Assembly: GCA_023460995.1 (NCBI GenBank)
Contig: JAEWOE010000006.1
Span: 372,001 to 436,000, forward strand
Source of the DNA: Bacillota bacterium
GTDB lineage: Bacteria; Bacillota_I; Bacilli_A; RF39; UBA660
Direction of reading: 5' to 3'
Length of the DNA: 64,000 bases
Shown here: in pieces, positions 7,595-16,003 of the stretch
Layout: the number at the start of each line of letters is the position of its first letter
Position numbering within the stretch: position 1 is the stretch's first letter
Translations under genes and position numbers: made by a program
Notes under the pieces: model-generated
The model's database searches: none
Told to the model about the DNA's origin: nothing
Seen by the model: the letters and a program-made list of their open reading frames with translations, nothing else

Positions 7595-9670
7595 ATGATA
7601 TTATGGTTCTTGAAAATTCTTCGCTTGCTTTTTGCATTTTTTGATAGAATTGCTTTCACATTAATTGAATGGGTATATGAATTATTCATGCTTATAGCCG
7701 AAGCAGGAATTTTTTCGCAAGCAACAATTCAAGAATTTGCTGCAAGAATATATGTATTCTTAGGTTTAATCATGGTTTTTAAAGTATCCATATCTTTAGT
7801 AACATACATATTAAATCCAGATAATTTTAATAAAGCTGATGTAGGTGCACCAGCTTTACTTAAAGGTTTTGTTTTTGCATTACTTGGTATAGTATTAGTA
7901 CCATATGTATTTGAAGCAGCCTATTCTTTACAAAGAATTGTATTAAAAGACAATTTAATTGGAAATTTAATAATGGGTATGAGTGCAAACAACAATAATT
8001 CTTCTAATTATTTAGAGGATGCAGGTAATCAAATGTCGTTTGTCACGTTAACAGCTTTTTTGCGATTGGATACTAAGTTTAGTCAGGTATCTGAGGCATG
8101 TTCTGCTGATCCAGTAACTGTAGATTATGAAAATAAAACTGGTGAATTATCAGCTGAATGTGATGGACTTGCGGAAGTTATGGGTGATGATGCTGTTAAT
8201 TTATTAGTTAAAGCATATGCTAATCGCTCGATTGAATATTTAACAGATGGTGACTTATTAAATGTCACTGTAACAACAGATGAAAATGATGATGAATTCC
8301 TTATGAGCTATTTACCGATTGTATCAACTGCAGCAGGTATATTTATAGCTTATGTACTATTACTATTTTGCGTAGATATAGCAGTACGTAGTGTTAAATT
8401 AGGTTTTTTACAATTAATAGCTCCAATACCATTAATTGCAAAAGTTGATCCTAAAAAGGGTAATGAGACTTTTGGTAAGTGGGTAAAAGAATGTACTTCA
8501 ACTTATTTAGATGTCTTTATGAGATTAGCAGCAATATATTTTGTTTTATTTATAATTTCTGCTATTACAGGTAGTGGTAATAACGGAATATATAATGTCG
8601 TTACTGGAAAAGGTTATTCAGGTATATCAGGAATATTTGTTAAAATATTCATAATAATAGGAGCCTTAAATTTTGCAAGAGATTTACCTAAATTACTTGA
8701 AAAATTATTTAATTTAAATATGAAAAATTCTGGTGGATTTACATTAAATGCTAAAAAGAAACTTGGTGCCACACCTTTAATTGGCGGAACCTTGGCTGCT
8801 GGTGCTGGACTAGCTGGTAGAACAGGAATGAACTTAGGTAAAGGTTTGTTCAATGCTACTGGCAAGGGAATAGGAGCACTTGACAACGCTACTGGTTTTA
8901 ACGATTGGAGAGCAAATCGTTCAGAAGCATTCAGACAAACAGATTTATATAAAAATGGATCAGCAGCTATAGGAAAAGTTAAAGCTGGCGCAAGCAAAGC
9001 AGGAGCAGCAGTTAATGATGTTACTGGTAATGCTATGAAAGATATTGGTGCTGACTTTGTTCAATTCGGGGCTGAAGCAGTTCCATTCTTGACAGATCAT
9101 GCAAGAAAAAAACAAGATGAAATGGTAAATGCATTAAAAACATATGCTGGATATAAATCTAAACTAAAAGAGCAAGCTGATTTTGATGATAATAAATATA
9201 TAACAGATGCAAGTGGCCAATTTATGGGTACAGAGGCAGAGATACAAAGGAAGATAACTAGTGGAACAGCAACTGCAGCAGAATCAGCAGCTTTTGCAAG
9301 AGGAGCTACTTCAAGTACAAAATCTTTAAAACAAGCATTTGAAGACTTGAAAAGTAGTGGTACAGCAACGGCAGCTGACATTACTTCTGCCAGAGAAGCT
9401 TATGAAACAGCACAAAAATTGTCAATTTCTGCAGGTGAGTTTGCTCCAATTTCAAATATCAAAAGAGAAGCAGCACAATATGCTCGTGATAATGCGCTTG
9501 TACTTGTTGATCCAAGAGATAGTAGTAAAACTATTAATGTTAATGATGAAAAAATTAAGTACGATGATCTTAATATGGCAAGTGTGTCTGCAGGGAATAA
9601 AGTTATTGAAGTACAATCTTCTTCAAGTTATATTCGATCTCACAGTGTTCAACCATCTAAGAAGAGTTAA
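7595..9670 (+). CDS. VirB6/TrbL-like polytopic T4SS membrane protein
   Basis: A 691-aa protein. The first 380 residues carry several transmembrane helices (around 1-35, 45-70, 90-110, 245-270, 310-335 and 345-365), with a polar region at 125-240 likely outside. The rest is a hydrophilic Ala/Lys/Gly-rich tail with helical, coiled-coil-like character. This matches VirB6/TrbL-type channel proteins of Gram-positive T4SS, which have an N-terminal membrane core and a variable tail. GGAGG (7581-7585) sets the start. It is followed by the PrgI-like and VirB4 genes in the classical order. Confidence 0.7.
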   Translation: MILWFLKILRLLFAFFDRIAFTLIEWVYELFMLIAEAGIFSQATIQEFAARIYVFLGLIMVFKVSISLVTYILNPDNFNKADVGAPALLKGFVFALLGIVLVPYVFEAAYSLQRIVLKDNLIGNLIMGMSANNNNSSNYLEDAGNQMSFVTLTAFLRLDTKFSQVSEACSADPVTVDYENKTGELSAECDGLAEVMGDDAVNLLVKAYANRSIEYLTDGDLLNVTVTTDENDDEFLMSYLPIVSTAAGIFIAYVLLLFCVDIAVRSVKLGFLQLIAPIPLIAKVDPKKGNETFGKWVKECTSTYLDVFMRLAAIYFVLFIISAITGSGNNGIYNVVTGKGYSGISGIFVKIFIIIGALNFARDLPKLLEKLFNLNMKNSGGFTLNAKKKLGATPLIGGTLAAGAGLAGRTGMNLGKGLFNATGKGIGALDNATGFNDWRANRSEAFRQTDLYKNGSAAIGKVKAGASKAGAAVNDVTGNAMKDIGADFVQFGAEAVPFLTDHARKKQDEMVNALKTYAGYKSKLKEQADFDDNKYITDASGQFMGTEAEIQRKITSGTATAAESAAFARGATSSTKSLKQAFEDLKSSGTATAADITSAREAYETAQKLSISAGEFAPISNIKREAAQYARDNALVLVDPRDSSKTINVNDEKIKYDDLNMASVSAGNKVIEVQSSSSYIRSHSVQPSKKS

Positions 9671-9695
9671 TATATAAAAGAAAGGCGGAATAAAA

Positions 9696-10010
9696 ATGGG
9701 GTTTTTAATACCGGCAAATTCAAAGAAATCAATGCTAATATTTGGAGCTTTTAATTCAAATGATTTGATAATCCTAGGCACAGGCCTAGGAATATCATTA
9801 TTACTTCTCCTTTTGTTACCATTAGAAAACTTAGTTATTGCTCTAAGTGCAATAGCGCCAGGATTGATATGTGCATTCTTGGTTTTCCCTATTCCTAATT
9901 ATCATAATACAATGACAGTTATAAGAGAGGTATATATTTTTTATACTACTAGACAAAGGTTTATATGGAAAGGTTGGTGTTTTCTAGATGGCGACAAAGA
10001 GCAAAAGTAA
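9696..10010 (+). CDS. PrgI/VirB3-like T4SS membrane protein
   Basis: A 104-aa protein with two adjacent transmembrane helices (about residues 25-45 and 48-68) and a basic C-terminus. The gene order VirB6 - this - VirB4, and its overlap of 23 bp with the next gene, are typical for PrgI/VirB3-family proteins that bridge the channel to the VirB4 ATPase. Confidence 0.65.
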   Translation: MGFLIPANSKKSMLIFGAFNSNDLIILGTGLGISLLLLLLLPLENLVIALSAIAPGLICAFLVFPIPNYHNTMTVIREVYIFYTTRQRFIWKGWCFLDGDKEQK

Positions 10011-10533
10011 ATATACAATAGATGATATCCCTATAAAAAGCATTACAAATGGGGCAATTATATTAAATAATAATTTAAAGGTAACAGGCGTTAAGATAAT
10101 GCCTAGAAATATTTTTATATTAGATTGGGATTCACAAAATGCAATAATAGCTAATCTTAAAAATGTTTATAATATTATTGATTATGAATTTTGGATAATT
10201 GCAGCTGATAGACCAGTAGATATAAACTTATATCTATCGCAGTTACAATTACAATATAATAATTTGCAAGATAATGCTAAGAGAAAGATAATTGTTGAAG
10301 ACATAAATAAGGCTAATATGTTTATGAATAATAATGTTGTTGATACTGAGTATTTCTTACTATTTAAAGAAAAAGATCAAGACTTAATTCAAAAAAGAGT
10401 TAGAAATTTAATAAGTGCATTTGGTAATGCTGGCTTGTCTACACATCAAGTTACCAACGATGATCTTAGAATGATTTTGGATAATTTCTTGAATGGTGGG
10501 AAAACAACTACGTTTGGGACGGTGAGAAGTTAA
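9988..10533 (+). CDS. N-terminal-domain protein of a split VirB4/TraC system
   Basis: A 181-aa soluble protein beginning MATKSKSKYTIDDIPI. It has no P-loop. Its position directly before the VirB4 ATPase, with a 1-bp overlap (TAATG at 10531-10535), and its alpha/beta N-terminal-domain look suggest that the N-terminal part of a TraC/VirB4 protein is encoded as a separate polypeptide here. Function inferred from context: a partner that docks the ATPase to the membrane complex. Confidence 0.5.
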   Translation: MATKSKSKYTIDDIPIKSITNGAIILNNNLKVTGVKIMPRNIFILDWDSQNAIIANLKNVYNIIDYEFWIIAADRPVDINLYLSQLQLQYNNLQDNAKRKIIVEDINKANMFMNNNVVDTEYFLLFKEKDQDLIQKRVRNLISAFGNAGLSTHQVTNDDLRMILDNFLNGGKTTTFGTVRS

Positions 10534-12317
10534 TGGATATAAGAAATCAAATAGCTCCAAAAGGATTGGAGTTTAGACCTGCTAGTTTGGTTATAAGTGA
10601 CAAATATGCTACTATTTTAACAGTAGTATCATATCCAAAAGTAATTTCTCCAGGCTATTTATCTTCTTTAACAAGTATGTCAGGTATAAAAGTAGTTATT
10701 AAACATATACCGTTACCTTTTAATGTAATTAGCAAAATGTTAAATAAAGAAATAGCGGATTTAAAGCAAAGATATCAAACAGAAAATGATAGAACAATTC
10801 AAGAAAGAATAAGACAGGATTATGAATCTTTAGAATCATTTATTCAACAACTTGCAGCAAGTCAATCTAAAATATATGATTTTCAAATGCATATTATGGT
10901 AACTGCTAATTCTGAGGATGAATTAATTGCTAAAAAATTACAAGTTAAAAATTATTTAGAAGCTATGGAAATGCAAGCATTGCCTTTAAGATTTGAACAA
11001 GAAAAGGTATTAAAATCAATGCTTCCAATTTATCCTAAACAAGATATAGAAGATAGAATTGGCACACCAATACCTGCTCCAACTTTAGCAGCAATGTATC
11101 CATTTATATTTGATAGTATTAAAGATCCAGGTTTAGCATGTCTATTAGGTGTAGATTTCTCTGGTGGTGTAATACTATTTAATCAGTTTTTATATCAAGA
11201 GAGGAAAGAAAATAATCGTAACAATGCTAATATGATTATTTTAGGTACTTCTGGAAGTGGTAAATCTACAGCGGCCAAACTATTACTTAGAACCAATATC
11301 CGTAATGATCATCAAATAATAGTTATTGATCCTGAAGGTGAACTTGAGGAAATGACAAAAAGATATAATGGTGACTTTATTGATTTAGGTAAAGGTGGAG
11401 AATTCGGTATGATTAATCCACTTGAAGTTATAGTTGATGCTGATGAAGAAGAGATAACTTCAGGATTAGGATATACTGTACTTACTAGAACTATCCAAAC
11501 TGTAAAAGCTTTCTTAAAGTATTATGATCCTTCTATTGGAGAAGATGTAGTAAATATATTTAGTGAAGTATTACAAGAAACATATAGAAGATTCAGTATA
11601 AGTTTTGAATCGGATTTTACAAAATTTAGTTCAAAAGACTTTCCAACTATAAAAGATGTTTATGCTACAGTACGTGGTAAAATACTTTCTATGCCAGAAA
11701 AGACACAAGAAAGAGATATACTAGAAAGACTTGAAATAAAACTAAGACCATTGGTAAAAGAATTAAAATATTATTTTGATGGTCATACTACTATTTCTTC
11801 TAAAAGTAATTTTATTGTATTTAATATTAAAGAATTAATGAATACAGACACAAATATAAGAAACGCTTTATTCTTTAATGTATTAAAATATGCTTGGGGT
11901 TTAGCCTTAGATAAAAGTAAAAACACTATTCTAATGGTAGATGAAGCGCATGTATTAATGGCTGGAAATAATACTCTAGGAGCCGACTTTTTAGCACAAG
12001 TACAAAGACGTGCGAGAAAATATAACACAGGAACAATAATAATTACACAACAACCTACGGATTTCTGTGATCCATCAGTAATTGTACAAGGAAAAGCCAT
12101 TTTTGATAATGCTGCATATTACTTAGTTATGGGATTGAAGAAACAGGCTGCTGATGATTTGGCATTGCTAATTGATCTTAATGATAATGAAAGAGAAAGC
12201 ATAAAACATTACAGTCAGGGTGAAGCATTATTTGTTTGTGGAAGTAGAAGAATGCGTATTAATGTAATAGCTACTGAACAAGAACTAGATTCATTCGGCG
12301 GCGGTGGCGGATTATAA
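10533..12317 (+). CDS. virB4: VirB4/TraC-family T4SS ATPase
   Basis: A 594-aa ATPase. Walker A is GTSGSGKS at residues 238-245, Walker B is ILMVDEAHVL around Asp470, followed by RRARKYNTGTIIITQQP, the VirB4/TraC signature. It ends in a Gly-rich tail. VirB4 energises pilus and channel assembly and works with the VirD4-like ATPase at 16004. It is translationally coupled to the 181-aa ORF upstream. Length is shorter than full VirB4 (about 800 aa), consistent with the missing N-terminus being in the preceding ORF. Confidence 0.9.
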   Translation: MDIRNQIAPKGLEFRPASLVISDKYATILTVVSYPKVISPGYLSSLTSMSGIKVVIKHIPLPFNVISKMLNKEIADLKQRYQTENDRTIQERIRQDYESLESFIQQLAASQSKIYDFQMHIMVTANSEDELIAKKLQVKNYLEAMEMQALPLRFEQEKVLKSMLPIYPKQDIEDRIGTPIPAPTLAAMYPFIFDSIKDPGLACLLGVDFSGGVILFNQFLYQERKENNRNNANMIILGTSGSGKSTAAKLLLRTNIRNDHQIIVIDPEGELEEMTKRYNGDFIDLGKGGEFGMINPLEVIVDADEEEITSGLGYTVLTRTIQTVKAFLKYYDPSIGEDVVNIFSEVLQETYRRFSISFESDFTKFSSKDFPTIKDVYATVRGKILSMPEKTQERDILERLEIKLRPLVKELKYYFDGHTTISSKSNFIVFNIKELMNTDTNIRNALFFNVLKYAWGLALDKSKNTILMVDEAHVLMAGNNTLGADFLAQVQRRARKYNTGTIIITQQPTDFCDPSVIVQGKAIFDNAAYYLVMGLKKQAADDLALLIDLNDNERESIKHYSQGEALFVCGSRRMRINVIATEQELDSFGGGGGL

Positions 12318-12362
12318 AATTTAATATTTAAGAAATTTTACTAGATTTTGGTGGTGATGGTT

Positions 12363-15320
12363 ATGGATGAAAATAATAATAATTTAGATAAGCAAGAATC
12401 TGAAAAACAGCATACTGAGCAGAATACTAAAAAAGCTCTACAAGCTGTTGAAAAAGGGGCTGCTACATATTTTGCTGGTCCAGAAGGAGCAGCTGCAGTA
12501 AATGCACTCCATAACGCTCCTGTTGTAGGAAAAGCACTAAATAAAGTAGAGGACAAAGCAGTTGAAAAGTTAGGTAAAAATAAAAATGTCGCAAATATAG
12601 CAAATAAATTAGGTGATAGTGGTATTACCGATGCCGCTAACCAAGGATTAGATGCTGTTGGTGCTGCTGGTGGAGCTGCTGGTGGAGCTGCCTCAGGAGC
12701 AGGAAATGCTGCTGGTGCTGCAAATGCATCATCTGGTGTAAGCTCCTCGGCTTCATCAGCTTCAAAAGCAATAAATGATAAATTTGATAAAATGCCTCGC
12801 TTTTTAAAGGGCTCTAATAATGACAATGAAAATTCTGGGCAAGATGATGGTGGCGAAGAAATTTCTCCATCTGAAAGAACTGCTCGTGATGTTAAAAAGG
12901 CTGCCAAAATAATAAAAATGATTGGTCCTTTTATTCCATATATTGCCGGCATAATTGTTACAGTTTTAGTAATTGTAATGGTTATGGCAGAAATAATGGT
13001 CATTAGGGATAAAATTGTTGGTGCAATAGTTGGCGTTATAAAATTTGAACAGAAATTACAAAATTTCGTTACAGGTGATGGCTGGAATACGGAAGACGAG
13101 GCCTTTTTTCTTCGTCTAAAAGAAGCTTACATAAATTTTAATGAAAGCTCTAATGATACACTTGATATTCCATTAATTGCTGCAACTATTCATTATTCAA
13201 AAGTAACTGATATGAATAACTGGGATGGTGAAGAAGATGAGCATGCTTCTGATATAGGAGAAGGAGAGCAAAATTATTCTGACTCTCAGGATGCAGGAAT
13301 AGGAAGTTCTATTGTTGAAACTTTTCAAACTTGGAGTTTTTACCAAGTTGCAAATGTAAAATTAGGTAGTTCTTTAACCCTAATACCAGGACAAAGAGGA
13401 CTTTTAGGACATTTAATTAAAACGGAAATTGTATGGACAAGTGTTTGTATTTTAGATGCTCCAGGTTATTGGCTAAACTTTTTTGAGGATATTTTTAATA
13501 TAACAACTTTAAATGAAGCTATTGAAATGAATGATGGAAGTGTGGGGGCTGGATTACTTCAAAAAATTAGTGATTTTTTAGGTTTAGGACTGGGAATGAT
13601 AACAGCATTACCTAACTTAATTAGTGATATAGCTGCCTTTGCGGCGCAAGATGCCAGCCTCTTGGATTGGTGGTCGGCCAATGTATTATATGAGGCTCAG
13701 GAATTGGTAGAATTTTTTACAAGTGAATATGATGATTCTAGATTAGTAGAGGCCAGTTATTCATATTACAATAATTTATCTGGAACAGGTACTAAATCGG
13801 AAGTTTTAATTGAGGGATATAATGATTATCAAGCAAATCAGGATAAGCCAGCTAAAGATTCAGAGAATAAATGCATAATAAATGTACCAGTTCCAGAGGT
13901 AGTTAGAACTATGGATTATAAGTCATATTATCGTTATTTAGTTAATGTTTATATACCAGTTACTTATTTTAGAGGATTAACATTAGATGAGGATTATACT
14001 TTCCTTGAAGTTGTCAATATAGCTAATGATATATTTGATCAAAAATATTTGTATGACTATTTAGTTGGTGAAGATGAAGAAAATGCAAATAGTGGATGTG
14101 ATTATAATTTCTCTGGTTCCTCCTCGGAAAAAGTAAGTGTTAACAAAAATATGATAGATAACCTATATGTTAATGTAATGTCAGAAAACTGTAGTAAAGT
14201 AGATAGCTGTAACTCAATTGAAGAAACAGTATCATTAAGAGATTATGTAATGGGTGTAGTTTATCGTGAAATAGGTGCTTCAACTAGTGATAATGCTGAA
14301 TATCTTAAAGCTAATATTATAGCTGCTAAGAGCTTTACAGTTGGTAGAAGAACAGCAACACAAAATGGTGATAAATACTATATAAACATGATAAATAGTA
14401 CAAATGATCAGGTATATTGTAGTGTAACAAAAGGTTGTTTAAATGCATCAAGTAATAGTAAACCTGCTCCATCTTCTGAGTTGCTTGCATATTTAGGTAA
14501 ACTTTATGATGAAGTATATAATGAATTTCTTTATAATTCTTCCGGTAGTACTTTTACTGGATACTATAGGGCAAAGGAATCACAATGTGTAGGTGCTAAT
14601 CTAGCTGGATCGTGTTTAGGACAAACTGATAGTAGAGCAATGGCAGATACTGGAAAAGATTATCAGGGTATATTAGGACATTTTTATGTAAATCCTATTG
14701 GACTTGTGGATATTTCAACAGGTAACTTTAGTGTAGGTGTAATGCAGTGTATATCATCTGGACTAAAAATAGGAACGGACGGATATTATGTTCGTACAAC
14801 AAAACCTGAATCTACAAATATATACTTTAATGAACCATATGTTTCTGATTCAAATAGAGGACAGTGTGTTTGGTATGTAAAAGGTAGAGCGCAGGAAATT
14901 ATTGCTAATTCAATAGCTGATACATCAAAAAAAGAAACTGCTAAGAACGCAATAACAAGTACTTATGCAAATGGTAATGGTTGGTATACTGACGATTTAA
15001 CAGATGTGTTTGGTAGTAGTCAGGATTATAAATTACCAAAAGCTGGTTCAATAGCAGTATACGATTGGACAGATGCCCAGTGCTTAGATTATTGGCAAAA
15101 AAGAGGACAAAATACTTGTGTCACTAAGTACGGACATTCTTTAATTGTTGAGTCAGTTGAAGGAGACAATGTATCAATTTCTCAAGGATGGACAAGTTGC
15201 TCTACTGGAAGCCCAGCATGGAATTGTGTAGAATTTAGTTATTCAACACATCCAATATCATATATGAAAGATCTTGGTGGAGGATACAAATTTATTGGGT
15301 ATATATATCTGTTAAATTAA
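12363..15320 (+). CDS. membrane-anchored SpoIID + CHAP peptidoglycan hydrolase (VirB1-like role)
   Basis: About 985 aa. The start is set at ATG 12363 because GGTGGTG (12350-12356) lies at the right distance; a TTG at 12348 would fall in the ribosome site. Order: Ala/Gly-rich cytoplasmic N-terminus (1-150), one transmembrane helix (187-213), a large extracellular region, a SpoIID/LytB-like domain (about 620-770; LRDYVMGVVYREIG, LKANIIAAKSFTVGRR), and a C-terminal CHAP domain with candidate nucleophile Cys835 (GQCVWYV) and His925 (YGHSLIVES). SpoIID cuts glycan strands and CHAP cuts peptides. In T4SS of Gram-positives a wall hydrolase of lysozyme+CHAP type opens the wall; here SpoIID takes the first place. 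Confidence 0.85.
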   Translation: MDENNNNLDKQESEKQHTEQNTKKALQAVEKGAATYFAGPEGAAAVNALHNAPVVGKALNKVEDKAVEKLGKNKNVANIANKLGDSGITDAANQGLDAVGAAGGAAGGAASGAGNAAGAANASSGVSSSASSASKAINDKFDKMPRFLKGSNNDNENSGQDDGGEEISPSERTARDVKKAAKIIKMIGPFIPYIAGIIVTVLVIVMVMAEIMVIRDKIVGAIVGVIKFEQKLQNFVTGDGWNTEDEAFFLRLKEAYINFNESSNDTLDIPLIAATIHYSKVTDMNNWDGEEDEHASDIGEGEQNYSDSQDAGIGSSIVETFQTWSFYQVANVKLGSSLTLIPGQRGLLGHLIKTEIVWTSVCILDAPGYWLNFFEDIFNITTLNEAIEMNDGSVGAGLLQKISDFLGLGLGMITALPNLISDIAAFAAQDASLLDWWSANVLYEAQELVEFFTSEYDDSRLVEASYSYYNNLSGTGTKSEVLIEGYNDYQANQDKPAKDSENKCIINVPVPEVVRTMDYKSYYRYLVNVYIPVTYFRGLTLDEDYTFLEVVNIANDIFDQKYLYDYLVGEDEENANSGCDYNFSGSSSEKVSVNKNMIDNLYVNVMSENCSKVDSCNSIEETVSLRDYVMGVVYREIGASTSDNAEYLKANIIAAKSFTVGRRTATQNGDKYYINMINSTNDQVYCSVTKGCLNASSNSKPAPSSELLAYLGKLYDEVYNEFLYNSSGSTFTGYYRAKESQCVGANLAGSCLGQTDSRAMADTGKDYQGILGHFYVNPIGLVDISTGNFSVGVMQCISSGLKIGTDGYYVRTTKPESTNIYFNEPYVSDSNRGQCVWYVKGRAQEIIANSIADTSKKETAKNAITSTYANGNGWYTDDLTDVFGSSQDYKLPKAGSIAVYDWTDAQCLDYWQKRGQNTCVTKYGHSLIVESVEGDNVSISQGWTSCSTGSPAWNCVEFSYSTHPISYMKDLGGGYKFIGYIYLLN

Positions 15321-15331
15321 GGAGGACATTA

Positions 15332-15991
15332 ATGAATAAAAAAATATTATTAATATTGTTGATTTCTGTATTCTCTTTAACAGGTTGTAGTGCAAAGTGT
15401 GAGATGGAAATTAAGAATGGTAGTATTACTGAGAATATCTCCATCTCTGTCCCGAATGAATATACTGAAAAGAAAATTAATGGTTTAATTGAATACTATG
15501 GTATTAACGAAGACTCAGCTTTTAATCAAAAAATAACTAAAAATAGTTCATTTATGGATATTTCATTAACAGGTAAAAAAGAGAAGTTAGATTCATTTTT
15601 TAGTGATGATGGTTTCATAAAAAAATGTTATAATAAAGTTAGCTTTATATTAGAGGATGGCAAGTATTATATCGGTACTTCTAAAGGATTTAAATGTTTA
15701 ACTTATGACTACATGGAATTAGACAATATCAGTATTAGCATAAAGACTTATAACAAAGTGTATGATAATAATGCAGATGATGTAAAAGGTAATGTTTATA
15801 CATGGAAAATCGATAAATCAAATGTTTCAAATCATAGTATGATGTTTGTTGTTAGTAAAAATGATTATGTATGGTATTATAAATATAGATACTTATTTGG
15901 TGGTTTAATAGCAGTTTGTTCTTTATTTATTGTCATATATTTGATAATTTTAACATTTAAATCATCTAGTAACAGAGTAAATAAAATTTAG
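15332..15991 (+). CDS. T4SS-cluster lipoprotein with C-terminal membrane helix
   Basis: A 219-aa protein with a lipoprotein signal peptide (lipobox LTGC, Cys19), an external domain with paired Cys and a C-terminal transmembrane helix (about residues 188-208) followed by a basic tail. A lipid anchor at one end and a helix at the other is unusual and would hold the domain against the membrane. It lies between the wall hydrolase and the coupling protein with short gaps (11 and 12 bp), so it is probably a structural part of the same machine. No family recognised. Confidence 0.65.
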   Translation: MNKKILLILLISVFSLTGCSAKCEMEIKNGSITENISISVPNEYTEKKINGLIEYYGINEDSAFNQKITKNSSFMDISLTGKKEKLDSFFSDDGFIKKCYNKVSFILEDGKYYIGTSKGFKCLTYDYMELDNISISIKTYNKVYDNNADDVKGNVYTWKIDKSNVSNHSMMFVVSKNDYVWYYKYRYLFGGLIAVCSLFIVIYLIILTFKSSSNRVNKI

Positions 15992-16003
15992 GAGGTAAAG
16001 CAA

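Noticed and set aside
8614..9381. Minus-strand ORFs of 127 and 94 aa inside the VirB6-like tail
   Set aside because: Shadows of an Ala-rich coding region with no start signals.
9357..9677. 106-aa plus-strand ORF in another frame at the VirB6-like gene end
   Set aside because: Overlaps the strongly coding frame of the VirB6-like protein and has no ribosome site.
12341..13003. 220-aa minus-strand ORF opposite the wall hydrolase N-terminus
   Set aside because: It mirrors an Ala/Gly-rich plus-strand region; Pro/Ala-rich low-complexity product and no ribosome site.
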